Shown: one piece after another, positions 48,890-61,400 of the stretch | Numbering within the stretch: the first letter of the stretch is position 1 | How the letters are laid out: each line of letters begins with the position of its first letter | Origin: Chitinophaga filiformis | GTDB taxonomy: Bacteria; Bacteroidota; Bacteroidia; Chitinophagales; Chitinophagaceae | Length of the DNA: 64,000 bases | Direction of reading: 5' to 3' | Assembly (NCBI RefSeq): GCF_900102545.1 | Contig: NZ_FNBN01000010.1 | Location: 186,001 to 250,000, forward strand | Notes under the pieces: generated by a model | Databases searched by the model: none | What the model was told of the DNA's origin: nothing | What the model saw: the letters and a program-made list of their open reading frames with translations, nothing else | Made by a program: the position numbers and the translations under genes

Positions 48890-51800
48890 AGATCGATCAC
48901 TTTTAACTCAGCAGATACCCGTTTCCTTTTACCTAATTCTTCTGCCAGTAATTCAATGGTGGGATTTTTAAAGATATCGCGAATTGAGACCGCTTCCACG
49001 CCCTGCATGGTCATCCTGGAAATGGTCAGAGAAGCTTTCAGTGAATGCCCTCCCAGCTCAAAGAAGTTGTCGGCAATACCGATTGGACGAATACCCAATA
49101 CCTCTTCCCAGATACCTGCCAGCAGGGTTTCAGTCTCGTTGCGTGGAGGCACATAATTGCCAGCTGTATGTATGACCGGATCAGGCAATAGTTTCCTGTC
49201 GATCTTCCCATTGGAAGTAAGCGGGAATTTCTCCATAAAGAAGAAGTGCTCTGGCACCATAAAGTGAGGCAACAGGCCACTCAGGTATTTTTTAAGTATG
49301 GTGGCTTCCAGGCCGTCACCTGCCTTCGCAATTACATAGGCTACCAGTACTTTTTCTTTCAGGTCTGTAACAAACACATTTACGACAGCATTCGCCACCT
49401 GTGGGTGCTGCAGGAGTACCTGTTCTATCTCGGCGGGCTCTATACGATGTCCCCTGATCTTCACCTGCTCGTCCTTCCTGCCTGCAAAGACCACCGTTCC
49501 ATCTGCCTGCCAATAACCTATATCACCACTTGCATATGCTCTTTCAGGATGTGGCAGATAAAGCGTTACAAACTTTTCTGCCGTCAGCACCGGCTGCCGG
49601 AAATATCCCCTGGCCAATCCTTCGCCAGCCAGATATATTTCTCCTGGAACGCCTACCGGCACAGGCTGGCGATATGGGTCCAGGATATATACCTGCGTTT
49701 CGTTGATCGGATAACCTAATGGAATATCTGTTTCGTATTCATGTCTGACTGGCAGACAAAGTGAGAAGGTTGTGTTCTCTGTAGGACCATAACCATTAAT
49801 GATCTGTAATGATCCCGGTACAGTGGATCTGTATAAGCGGTTAACATGCGCAGGTGAAAGCTTTTCACCACCCACCAGTATATACTGCAAACCATTAAAT
49901 ATAGTAACATCCAGATCTACCAGCTGATTGAACCAGGAAGCCGTGAACCACATTGTATTGATGCTATTGGCATGAATATATTGTTTCAATATACCGGCAT
50001 CCATTAGCTCATCATGAGACAGCAGATGTAATGTACCTCCATTCAGCAAGGCTCCCCACATCTCAAAAGTGGTGGCATCGAAAGACACGGCGCCTGTCAT
50101 TAATATCCTGGTATCTTTCCCTAACTGTACATAATTTGGTTCATTCACCAGCCTGACAATACTCCTGTGTTCTACCATCACACCTTTGGGAACACCCGTT
50201 GTTCCCGAGGTATACATGATATAGGCCAGGTCGGTCGCCTTTACATCGACAGCAGGTAGGGCATGCGCTGAAGTAAGATCCTGATTCACTGCAATGACGT
50301 CCAGCCCCACGAAGTTACCGGCCTGTCGTATATCTTCTGCGACGATAATAGAAGCTCCACACTCCCTGATCATGACCTGTTGTCTGTCGGCAGGATAAGC
50401 CGGATCTACAGGCACATAACAACCGCCCGCCTTTAGTATAGCCAGTACACCGATTACCATCTCCGCAGTATACGCCGCCAGTAATACTACCGGTACATCC
50501 CGTCCTACGCCTTTCTCTACCAGTAAGGCAGCCAGTTGATCTGATCTTTTATGCAGTTCAGCATAGCTCAGTTGTTGCGTACCGCTTATTACAGCGATAG
50601 CATCCCCGGATAGTTTCGCCTGCTGGCGGAATAGGGAAACTACTGTCTCCTGCCGGCCCTCATCAGAACCCGTCAGGTTAAATAGGCGCTGTACCTGTTC
50701 TGTTTCTACAGGAGCGATGATATCGATGTTACGGATCACCTCCTGCGGATAGCCCACCAAACGTTTCAGCAAATTCACATAGTAAGTTTCCAGTCGCTTC
50801 AATTCATCAGAAGAATACAGCCCATCCAGGTAATGAAAGGAAATACATATCTCATCATAGTATTGTACAAGGCAATCAAACCAGGTGTTATTCAGTCCAA
50901 ACCCTTTAGAAAGGGAGCCAGCCTGTATACCTTCTGCAGCCTGCTCATATACATGGAAATTGAGGTAACCGAAGAACACATCGAACAGTGAATTCAGGGC
51001 ACTGGATCGCTCGCCTGTTGCTGCGACAATATCCGTCAGTGGTAGCCTGTCCACTCCCTGTTGTGCATCCAGGGATGTTTTGACCATATCCAGGACTTCA
51101 CGTGCATAATAGATCCTGTCAAAACTCGTACGGAAAGGGACCGTATTCAGGAAACAACCCAGTATTTTTACAGCATCTTCCAATTCAGGTCTGCCGTGGG
51201 TCAGTAAGCCTATAGTCAGGTCCTGTTTACCGGTAGTAAGCTGCAGCATGCACAAATAAGCTGCAAGGCAGATATGCTTTAAATTCATATCATTTTCCTG
51301 TGCAAATCGCAGCATGGCTGCCTGCAGGTCTTTATCCACATAAAAATAGTGGCTGCTCTTCGAGATCGCTCCGGTGTCTTTTACCTTTTTGCTCAATGGC
51401 AATGGCAATCTTTCGTATCCTTCCAATAAACCAGCCCAGTATTGTTTTACGGAAGGTGCATGTTTATATCTCCATTGATCGGCAACATAATCTTTGTAAG
51501 TACATTTTAACGGTGTAAGCGCAACTGGTACTCCTTCTTTCAATCCCTGACAGAGCTGGCTGAATTCTGTCAGGAATACCGCATCACTCCATCCATCCAT
51601 AATAGCGTGATGACAGGCAAGCATGATGGCATATACAGCAGATGATATCTGAAATACCGCAGCACGCCATAGACCTGGTGTGGTCAGCTCAAAACCTATT
51701 CGCCTGTCTTCCTCCATATATTCCTGCAGGTAATTTTCCTGTTGCTCCTTGTTCAGATGTGACAGGTCTTCAAAATGAAGCTTACTATCAATATCCACCT

Positions 51801-54800
51801 CCTTATAAAGCAGGGTGGCAGGGCCTTCAAATCCGTTCAGGTAAAAACCGGTGCGTAATATGTTATGTCGTTGTGCCAGCTGCCGGAAAGTATCCTCTAT
51901 CCTGCTCCATTGAAAATCAGCGTCAACGATCTCAAATACAATCTGGTTATTGTACAGCCTGCGATCCACCATATAGTGAAAGAACATACCCGCCTGAATA
52001 TCGCTCATCGGGTACAGGTCTTCCACATTTTCATCCAGCTTCCAGCCAGTTTCCGTTTGCAGTTGTCGTTCTTTCCATCCGGCAATTGCATCCCGCGCTA
52101 CTGTCAGGGAAGGAATATCTACGGCCTCTCCGGATTGCCGGCTGATAAAGGAGGCCAGCAATCCTACTGTCTGATTGGCAAAGATGTTATTGATCACCAA
52201 CCCCAGGTTCATCTCCTTATTGATCATACTCACCAGCGTAATGGCCTTAATGGAATCGCCTCCCAATGAGAAGAAATTATCATTCAAACCTATGTTGTCT
52301 TTCTTCAGGACCGACCGCCAGATGGCTGCCAGTGATTGCTCCAGGGGGCTCATTTCCTGCTCATCTCCGCCAGCATTGGATGGTTGCTCTTCAGGTAATG
52401 GCAACAGCTTCCTGTCTACCTTACCATTCAGATTCAATGGCATTTCTTCCAGCCATATAAAGTACTGCGGGATCATATATGCAGGCAGTGACTGCTCCAT
52501 AAAACGGGCTATGTCTGCAGTTGAAGGTTTAGGCGCATTGTTATCTTCCAATGTATAATAAGCACACAGGAATTTTTCACCGGGGTTGCTTTCATCTGCA
52601 ATAGCCAGCACAGCTCCCTCTTTTACTGCCGGATGTTTTAAGAGTACCTTCTCTACTCCTAAAGGCTCAATCCTGAATCCCCTGATCTTTACCTGATCAT
52701 CCTTTCTTCCCCTGAACGCGAGGTTCCCATCAGGCAACCACGCTACCAGGTCCCCACTTCTGTATATCTTACCTTCTCCAAAAGGATTATCTACAAAGGC
52801 TGCAACAGTCAGCTCTTCCTGCCCCCAATATCCTTTTGCGACGCTATCCCCCGCAATACACAATTCGCCTGTGACTCCTACAGGTACAGGTTGCAGCAGG
52901 TCGTTCAGCACATATAACTGTGTATTATAGAGCGGCTGACCAATAGGCACGACACCGTATGTAGTTTCCAGCGATACCATAGGATCACTGATAAAATAAC
53001 TGGCTACTACAGTGGCTTCTGTTGGTCCATATGCATTGACATATTGTACACGGCTCTTCCATTTCTTTTCCAGTTCAAGATTGCTGGCAGAACCACCGGT
53101 AAACAGCACACGCAGGCTGTGTAAATTTGCAGGCTCAAGGTGCTGCGCATACACGGGAGGCAATAGCGTCATGGTGATCCCTTTCTCATTCAGGTATTGT
53201 TCAAAACGGCCATAATCCTGTATCACGCCCTCAGGTACGATATATAGTGCAGCACCTGTAAGCAAAGCGGTAAACACTTCAAATACAGAAGCATCAAAAC
53301 TCAGGGTGGCAAATTGCAATACCCGATCCTCGGCACTGATATTAAAGCTATACTTATTGTTCGCTACCAGGTTTTGTAATCCCTGATGAACTACCATTAC
53401 ACCCTTAGACTGGCCGGTAGTAGCAGAAGTATAAATAATATAAGCCAGATCATCCGGGATGTTCACATTTTCGGGATTGCCGGTATCGCCGGAAAAAATA
53501 TCCGGATCATCAGTCATCACCCAGTCAATACCAAAGAAATCAGCATTGTCGAATATTCTCAGGAAGGCATCATTCATAGTGGCCAGTACAATACCTGCGC
53601 CACAATCCTTTAAGATATAATGGATCCTTTCAGGAGGATATCGGCTATCCACAGGTACATAACAGGCGCCTGCCTTCAGGATAGCCAGGCTGCCAATCAC
53701 CATTTCAACAGACCGGCTCATGAGCAAGGCTACCGGTTGATTACGCTGTACACCTTTACTTCTCAGCAGGTGTGCCAGCTGGTTAGCTTTGCTATTCAGC
53801 TGTGTATAAGTAAGCACTTCCTCATCACTGCTCACAGCGATATGATCCGGATAAAGCGATACCTGCCGTTCAAATACTTCCTGTATTGTCTTGTCCTTTT
53901 CATAGGGTAGTGTCCTGTTGTTCAGTTCATGTAACAGGAAATTGGTTTCCTGCGGTTGCAATACATTGATCTTTCCAAGCAGTGTTCCAGGCGCAGCTAC
54001 TACTTCGCGGGCTATCTGCTGATAATGTCCCGCCATTCTTAAAATAGTTTCCAATCTGAAAAGATCGGTACTGTATTCAAACGTAAAATGTAATTGACCA
54101 TCCCGCTCAAAACCGTCCATGTGCAGGTCCAGCCGCGAAGAAGCAAGCCCTTCCTGATGATAGGGTAATATCTCTATTTCAGGCAATACTACAGATTCCA
54201 GCTTATCCATATTCTGGAATCCCATGGAAATATCAAAGATGGGGTTCCTGGAAGTTTCTCTGGATATATTCAGGTCCTGTACCAGCATATCAAACTGGTA
54301 ATCCTGATTTTCCAATGCAGCAGCAAATGTTTCGTGTACCTGTTTTAAAAAGACATCAAAAGGCAGGTCATCCGCAGGGAATGATTTAATGACCAGTTTA
54401 TTAATGAACATACCTGTGATCTCCTGCAATTCCGGACGGGTCCTGTTAGCCGTATCAGAAGCGATGATCAGCTCCTTCTCTCCGGAATAACGATACAGTA
54501 ATACCTTGAAAAGACTGAACAGTACCGAGTATAAGGTAACATTACCGGCAATAGCCAGTTTATTAAGAGAGGTAGTAAGCTCCTTATCCAGGCTGAATGC
54601 ATAATAATCGCCCCTGAAAGATTTGACACCCGGGCGGGGAAAATCTGTAGGCAGATCAAGCACCTGTAAATGTCCACCGAACCTGTTCATCCAGTATTTC
54701 CTTTGCTGCTCAAACCATGAAGTATGGAGCTGTTCCTGTTGCCATACAGCGTAGTCTTTATATTGTATTGACAGTGGTTGCAGCTCTTCACCAGCATACA

Positions 54801-55386
54801 GGGCAATTAATTCTTTATTGAGTAGCAGCTCTGATGTACCATCCGAAACAATGTGATGTTTATCCTGTAACAACAGGTGTATCGTTCCTTCCTGTGATGC
54901 AATCTTTACCAGTTTTATCCTGACCAGTGGCGCGCGGGAAAGATCAAAAGGCCGGATAAAATCTTTTATCATTGCTTCAATCTCTTTACCGCCGGACTGC
55001 CAACCTTCCCGGACCTCATACTCCATGCGGAAAGAGGATACATCATTTATCTTTTGTACCACCTGCCCATCTATTACATGAAAGGAAGTACGCAATGATT
55101 CATGGCGCTCAACTAAACTCAAAAAGGCATTTTCGAGCCGTGCTACATCCAGTATTCCCTTCAGCATCAATACCACCGGCATATTGTAAACAGTGGTTTG
55201 CGGTTCAATACTGAACATGGTATACATGCGCTTCTGCGCTGAAGACAATGGATAGTAAGGCTGTGCGGGAGCTACAGATATACGCCCTACATCCTGGCCC
55301 TGTACACCTTTCTGGCGGAGCTTCTCTTTTATTTTTTCCCGTTGCTCAGCAGTAAGTTGCTGTAATTCGTTGAAAATATTTTTCAT
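48886..55386 (-). CDS. NRPS B: C-A-T (aliphatic), C-A-T (Val)
   Basis: A 2166-residue bimodular synthetase. A charged helical stretch (1-40, including LTAEQREKIKEKLRQKG) precedes C1 (about 45-480, KHHIVSDGTS). A1 (about 505-1000) has code DAFLFGAVVK, a hydrophobic pocket suggesting Leu, Ile or Val. Its phosphate-binding loop reads YTSATTGQSKG rather than YTSGSTGxPKG. T1 is LGGDSIKA, a form usually seen before E domains, yet no E domain follows. C2 (about 1115-1540, HHAIMDGWS) opens with EDLYPMSDIQAGMFFHYM and is a divergent type nearer to DCL than LCL domains. A2 (about 1560-2050) has code DAFWLGGTFK, one residue from the classic Val code DAFWIGGTFK. T2 is LGGHSLKA and ends the protein. The gene lies 45 nt after NRPS A and overlaps NRPS C by 4 nt. 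Predicted contribution: aliphatic residue, then Val. Confidence 0.95.
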   Translation of the reverse strand: MKNIFNELQQLTAEQREKIKEKLRQKGVQGQDVGRISVAPAQPYYPLSSAQKRMYTMFSIEPQTTVYNMPVVLMLKGILDVARLENAFLSLVERHESLRTSFHVIDGQVVQKINDVSSFRMEYEVREGWQSGGKEIEAMIKDFIRPFDLSRAPLVRIKLVKIASQEGTIHLLLQDKHHIVSDGTSELLLNKELIALYAGEELQPLSIQYKDYAVWQQEQLHTSWFEQQRKYWMNRFGGHLQVLDLPTDFPRPGVKSFRGDYYAFSLDKELTTSLNKLAIAGNVTLYSVLFSLFKVLLYRYSGEKELIIASDTANRTRPELQEITGMFINKLVIKSFPADDLPFDVFLKQVHETFAAALENQDYQFDMLVQDLNISRETSRNPIFDISMGFQNMDKLESVVLPEIEILPYHQEGLASSRLDLHMDGFERDGQLHFTFEYSTDLFRLETILRMAGHYQQIAREVVAAPGTLLGKINVLQPQETNFLLHELNNRTLPYEKDKTIQEVFERQVSLYPDHIAVSSDEEVLTYTQLNSKANQLAHLLRSKGVQRNQPVALLMSRSVEMVIGSLAILKAGACYVPVDSRYPPERIHYILKDCGAGIVLATMNDAFLRIFDNADFFGIDWVMTDDPDIFSGDTGNPENVNIPDDLAYIIYTSATTGQSKGVMVVHQGLQNLVANNKYSFNISAEDRVLQFATLSFDASVFEVFTALLTGAALYIVPEGVIQDYGRFEQYLNEKGITMTLLPPVYAQHLEPANLHSLRVLFTGGSASNLELEKKWKSRVQYVNAYGPTEATVVASYFISDPMVSLETTYGVVPIGQPLYNTQLYVLNDLLQPVPVGVTGELCIAGDSVAKGYWGQEELTVAAFVDNPFGEGKIYRSGDLVAWLPDGNLAFRGRKDDQVKIRGFRIEPLGVEKVLLKHPAVKEGAVLAIADESNPGEKFLCAYYTLEDNNAPKPSTADIARFMEQSLPAYMIPQYFIWLEEMPLNLNGKVDRKLLPLPEEQPSNAGGDEQEMSPLEQSLAAIWRSVLKKDNIGLNDNFFSLGGDSIKAITLVSMINKEMNLGLVINNIFANQTVGLLASFISRQSGEAVDIPSLTVARDAIAGWKERQLQTETGWKLDENVEDLYPMSDIQAGMFFHYMVDRRLYNNQIVFEIVDADFQWSRIEDTFRQLAQRHNILRTGFYLNGFEGPATLLYKEVDIDSKLHFEDLSHLNKEQQENYLQEYMEEDRRIGFELTTPGLWRAAVFQISSAVYAIMLACHHAIMDGWSDAVFLTEFSQLCQGLKEGVPVALTPLKCTYKDYVADQWRYKHAPSVKQYWAGLLEGYERLPLPLSKKVKDTGAISKSSHYFYVDKDLQAAMLRFAQENDMNLKHICLAAYLCMLQLTTGKQDLTIGLLTHGRPELEDAVKILGCFLNTVPFRTSFDRIYYAREVLDMVKTSLDAQQGVDRLPLTDIVAATGERSSALNSLFDVFFGYLNFHVYEQAAEGIQAGSLSKGFGLNNTWFDCLVQYYDEICISFHYLDGLYSSDELKRLETYYVNLLKRLVGYPQEVIRNIDIIAPVETEQVQRLFNLTGSDEGRQETVVSLFRQQAKLSGDAIAVISGTQQLSYAELHKRSDQLAALLVEKGVGRDVPVVLLAAYTAEMVIGVLAILKAGGCYVPVDPAYPADRQQVMIRECGASIIVAEDIRQAGNFVGLDVIAVNQDLTSAHALPAVDVKATDLAYIMYTSGTTGVPKGVMVEHRSIVRLVNEPNYVQLGKDTRILMTGAVSFDATTFEMWGALLNGGTLHLLSHDELMDAGILKQYIHANSINTMWFTASWFNQLVDLDVTIFNGLQYILVGGEKLSPAHVNRLYRSTVPGSLQIINGYGPTENTTFSLCLPVRHEYETDIPLGYPINETQVYILDPYRQPVPVGVPGEIYLAGEGLARGYFRQPVLTAEKFVTLYLPHPERAYASGDIGYWQADGTVVFAGRKDEQVKIRGHRIEPAEIEQVLLQHPQVANAVVNVFVTDLKEKVLVAYVIAKAGDGLEATILKKYLSGLLPHFMVPEHFFFMEKFPLTSNGKIDRKLLPDPVIHTAGNYVPPRNETETLLAGIWEEVLGIRPIGIADNFFELGGHSLKASLTISRMTMQGVEAVSIRDIFKNPTIELLAEELGKRKRVSAELKVIDL

Positions 55387-55431
55387 TACCTGATTGTATC
55401 AATGAAGAATAAATTGCTCGTTGTTTATGAT

Positions 55432-58400
55432 TTATGCCTGATCACCGGCGCCGTCTTCCAGTGCTTCCTCGAATAATTCCTTCTGCTCTTCATAGAACCT
55501 GATCACATGCTGACTAAGCTCCCGTATCACCGGGCTGGCAATAAACGTTCTCATTTTAATATCGGTGAAACATTGCTCGTTGATCAATGCAAGCAACTGC
55601 ACTGCCTTCAGTGAGTTTCCACCTATTTCAAAGAAGTTGTCCGTAACGCCAAAGGGAACTCCTTTCAGCACATCCGTCCATAGCGTATACAGCGTTGACT
55701 CCACTTCATTGGCAGGAAGCACGATCTCCTGACCCGACTGCAACCCTGCGGTTTCAGGTAGTGGCAAACGCTTCTTATCTACTTTTTTGTTGGAGGTCAC
55801 AGGAATAGCATCCAGCCGGATGAAATATTGAGGTACCATGTAATGGGGCAGTTTATCCTGCAGAAAATTACGGAGTGCAGACACAGTAGGCGATTCAACA
55901 GTGTTGTCATCTGCAACATAGTACGCGCATATATATTTTTCCGCTGTGTTACCCGGAGTAGCATGTACCACTGCTACTGCGCTTTTCACAGACGGGTATT
56001 GCAACAGGTTATTAACAATCTCTGACAACTCGATCCTGAATCCACGTACCTTGACCTGATCGTCCCTTCTGCCGCCAAACACTACATTCCCATCCGGTGT
56101 CCACCTGGCAATGTCGCCACTCTTGTATACACGTTTCATTTCCCCACCGATCATGATATTGATAAACCGCTCAGCAGTCAGCACCGGCTTATTACGGTAT
56201 CCTATTCCCACACCATCTCCTCCTACGTACAGTTCGCCCCATACATTGACAGGTACCTGCTGCTGCTGCTCATCCAGGATATAATAGAAGATATTGGGCA
56301 AAGAACGGCCAATAGGCGTAATTCCGATGATAGGTGTATCCTGTTCATAGCCGGAACAATCTATCGTCGTTTCTGTAATGCCATAACTATTAAGAACACG
56401 TAAACGGGAAGACAGGAACCGCTTCCGGAGATAAATATATTTCTCCGCAGGCAAAGCATCTGCACAGGAAACCATCACCCGGAGGAAGGAGATATCAAGA
56501 GAATGTTTATCAATATGACTGAACAGGTTCGTAATTACCGCTGGCGTTGATTCAATGTAGGTAACCTGATGTTTTTGCATGACCGAATAAAGCTCTCCCC
56601 AGTCAAGGTTCCTGGTATCAGCTATCACCAGTGTACCGCCATTGGGCAATGCCCTGCACAAGTCGCCGGTAAACACATCAAAAGCAATGCTGGCCAGCGA
56701 TAACACGACCGTCCTTTGCTTATCCAGGTCAAATTTCCACCGCCAGCCATAAGTAATATTGACCAGGTTACGGTGTGCGATCATCACACCTTTCGGCTGT
56801 CCGGTGGAACCGGAGGTATAAATAGTATACGCTAATTGTTGCGGGTGAATATCTGTTGCTACCGGATCAGGAGAATAACGACTCATTATAACCGGCAACT
56901 GATCTACAGGGATCACAAGGATATTTTCTTTCACAACATCCGGGGAATCTGTGATCATCATTGTGGCAGCAGCATCTTCCAGCATATAAGCTACCCTTTC
57001 AGGTGGATAGGCAGGATCGATGGGTAGATAAGAGGCTCCTGCTTTCAGTATACCCAGCATAGCTACAACCACCTCCACCGAACGGTTGAGCCATATGGCC
57101 ACTGTTGCTTCTTTTTGTATGCCCTGCTCCTGCAGATAATGAGCGAGCTGATTGGACTGTTCTTCCAGTTGCCTGAAGGAGATTCCCCTGTCATTAAAGA
57201 GGACAGCCATTCTATCAGGATGTTGTACACCCTGCTCTCTGATCATATCCAGGATAGAATTTGTTTGAGGGAACACCACTTTTTCTCCGCTGAACGTGGT
57301 CAGCATGACATGATCGGCAACTGTCAGTAACTGCATGTTACCTACTAAACATTGTTGATCCTGAATGACTGATTGCAACAATGTGATGTAATGGTTTACC
57401 AGTTGTTCTATACGGGCCGCTTCAAAAAGAGCCGTATTATATTCCACATCCAGTATAATGGTACCATTAATACGATCAGTGCTCAACGCAAAATTGAGAT
57501 CAAAGAAAGCCTTTGTCCTTTGAAATTTCACTTCTTCAATTGCAATACCATCCAGTTCCAGCGGCGTGGATGCAGGCATATCCTGCAAATCAAACATCAC
57601 TTCAAAGAGTGCATTGCGATCACCTGATCCACCCAATTGTTCCAGGACCATTTCAAAAGGCACATCCTGATGGGCATAAGCAATTGCGGCATGCCTGCTC
57701 AACTCCTGCAACAGTTGTTCAAAAGGCATATCAGGTTTTACCTGGCTCCTCAACACAATGGTATTGATAAAACAGCCTACCAGGGAAGAGACATCCTCCA
57801 GGTCGCGGTTAGCTACCGGAACACCTACAGCAATATCCTGCTTGCCTGTATATCGATGCAGTAATACCTTGAATACAGATAGCAGTGCAACAAACAGTGT
57901 CGTATTATAACCAGCTGCCAATTGCCTGATACGAGTGGTTATTTCGGGGTTAATAACGGCCCTGTAAGTATTACCGTTGTATTCATTTACGGCAGGCCGG
58001 ATATGATCTGCAGGCATTTCCAGCGGACCAATATCTTTCAGTTCCTCCTTCCAGTGCTGCAATCGTTGCGCCAGTTCACCGGTCTCCATTTGCCGGCGTT
58101 GCCACAGGGCATAGTCAGCGTATTGTACTGGTAATAGTTCCAATTGCGCAGCGCCATCTTTATATAAGCGCCCGATCTCATCTCCCATCAGGTACACTGA
58201 CCATATATCAATAGCAATATGATGGAACGTGAGCAGGAAGAGGTGCTCCTGTGGATTTATCTTTAACAGGCTGCCGCGCACAGGCAGGTCTACTGAAAGA
58301 TCAAAGGCATTGTAAACAAACGCATGGATATATGTGTCCAGGTAGGCACTGTCACTAAAACGAATATCTTCTGTTATTGTTAGTTTCCATGATGCAGCAT

Positions 58401-61400
58401 CAACAATATGCTGAAAAGGTATACCATTCTTTTCACGGACCAGGGTACGTAATGCGCTATGTCTTTGTATAACGACAGACAAAGCATTTTCCAGTGCTGC
58501 AATATTAAGATCGCCTTTCAGTCGCAATACAACCGGTATATGATAGGTCGCTCCCTGTCCCCATTTATCCAGCAGCCAGAAACGTTCCTGGGAAAAGGAC
58601 AATGGCAAAGGCCCATGAGCAGCCGCTGCTACCAACTGTGTGGAATCCTTTTTCAGGGTGCCCATAAAGGTATCCAGCTGTGCAATGGTAGGGAAACGAA
58701 ATATATCCTTTACCGCCAGCACCACATTGTATTCCTTTCTGATAGCTGCGCTCAACTTGATGGCTAGTAATGAGTTTCCTCCCAGCCGGAAGAAATTATC
58801 ATGGATGCCCGGCTTATCTACAGATAACAATTGGCTCCAGAGACGTGCAAGCTGCTCCTGCGAAGGTGCTTCCGGCGGCGTATAGCTACCTTCTTCGCTG
58901 CCAACGCTGAAATCAGGATCAGGTAGTGCTTTCCTGTCGATCTTACCACTACTGCTGACAGGCATAACATCCAGTACAACATACATTACAGGTATCATAT
59001 AAGAAGGCAGCCACTGGCCTGCAAATACACTGAGGGATGTAGTGTCGGCAACACCATCGGTAGTGACATATGCTATTAGCCTGGCATTACCGGCATGATC
59101 CGTTTTCTTTACTACTATCGCCTGTCGGATGCCTGGTGCTTTTTCCAGTACGTGTTCTATTTCACCAGTTTCCACGCGGTACCCATTGATCTTAACCTGT
59201 TCATCTTTCCTGCCCAGGTATTCAATATTACCATCATTACTCCAGCGTGCCAGATCACCTGATCTGTATAAAATACCTTCACCAAAAGGATCCCGGGTAA
59301 AACGCGCCGCCGTTAGCGCAGGATTGTTCCAATAACCATTACTTACACCAGGGCCACCTATACATAGTTCCCCATAGACACCAGACGCCACCAGGCGATC
59401 ATTGGCATCAAGGATATAGACCTTCACATTAGGCAAAGGCTTGCCAATGTATACAGGTTTTCCTTCCTGATAATCTTCCAGTGCAAAGGCGGTGGTATAG
59501 ATGCTGGCTTCAGTAGGGCCATACAGATTAAATACCTTTTCTGCCCAGCCTCCGGCATGTATAGCCATAACCAGCTTCTCAGGGAAGGCTTCTCCTGCGA
59601 TCAATATATACCTGAGCAACCTGAAGGCTTCCTTATCTGTTTTCAGCGTATCAAAGAACAAGGTAAATAAGGAAGGCACAAAGCTGATATGTGTAATCTT
59701 CTTTCTTCGGATGGCTTCCAGCAAAAGGTGCAGCTCTTTTTCTTCTCCTTCCCGCAATATCGCCACCTTACTACCTCCGGGAATCCATCCAAAAAGCTCT
59801 GATACGGATACATCAAATGTATAGTTCGTTTTTAACAACCAGGTATCTTCTTCGCCTGACGGATAAAGCTCCTGCAATGCCCACAGGGTGTTCATCACCT
59901 GTTGATGTGTAATAGCCACACCCTTCGGTTCTCCCGTTGATCCTGATGTATAGATCATGTAGGCAAGACTTCCTGTTTGCGCGGGCACCTCTTCTCCTTC
60001 ATAGGTGGCTGCCAGCAATAATTCCGGGATAAGTACATCTGCTTCATTCTCGACAACTGTGACCAGATCTGCATCTGTCAACACTACTTTTACCGCTGCA
60101 TCCTGTAGTATGTAACTGATACGGTGTATCGGTAATGAAGGACTTAACGGCACATAAAATGCACCTGCCTTATGGATTGCCAGGATACTTATCAACAATA
60201 CTGATGAACGCTTCATAATGATCCCCACCGGCTGTCCGGGTGTTATCCCATGCGCAATAAGGGCTGCTGCCAATTGGTTCACCTTTCCGGAAAGTGTGGC
60301 GTAATCCAATGTTCCCTCATCAGCAATCACCGCTTTGCGACCAGGCACTAATGCCACCTGGTGCATGAACAGGTGATAAAGAGAAGGATGATAAGGATAC
60401 ACCAGCCGCTGTGACTGGAAGTCATTTAATAAGGTATTGTATTCAGCAGTAGTAATATAATCAAGGGAGGTAATGGTATCTGCTGCATGGTCCAGTGCAG
60501 CATCAAGTAATAACAGGTAATGATCCATCATCTGCCTGATACGCATTTCGCTGAACAAAGCCGTATCGTACTCTGTGTAGATACGGTAGTTACCTTCAAC
60601 TGTTTCTACATTCAGCAGCAGATCATACTTGCTGGTAGTAACAGGCATCTCAAAGGAAGACAATTGTTGATCAGGAAGCAATGCTTTATCCATGAGTTCA
60701 TTACCCGGCCAGGAACCAAACATGACATCAAACAAAGGAGAACGACTGCTATCCCGCTCTATCTTCAATATCTCCACCAGTTTATCGAATGGATAATCCT
60801 GGTGCCTGTAACTTTCAAGCAGGTGCGCTTTTTCCCTTTGTATAAGGGTATGAAAATTATCTTCTTCTGTGATATGTAGCAGAACAGGCAGTATGTTGAC
60901 AAAGAATCCGATCTGCTGATCCAATGCGCCCTGTTCCCTGCCGGAAACAGGCACCCCGATCACAATATCCGGCTGTGCTGTATACCGGTATAACAATAAG
61001 CGGAAAGCTGCCAGTAAAATAACAAACGGCGTTACCTCTTGTTGTTGTGAAAACCGCTGGAGCTTATCTGCCAGATCTGCTGGAAAAGATGTATAGATTG
61101 CATGCCCCTGGTATGCCTTTACTAAAGGTCTGGTATTGTCTGCCGGTAAGGCCACAGGTGTTACGCCCTTTTCAAATTCCCCTTCCCAATACCGTTGCGC
61201 AGCCAGCATTTTTTCCGACTGCATATTTTCCCTCATCCATACCGCATAATCTTTATACTGTAGTGAAAGCGGCTGGTGAAGCGGGGATTTCCCCGTAGCT
61301 ATATCTTTATACAGGGACAACAATGTATCTGTAAATACGTGCATTGACCATCCATCAGCGATGATATGGTGGAAGGTTAGCATACCAACTACACCACCTT

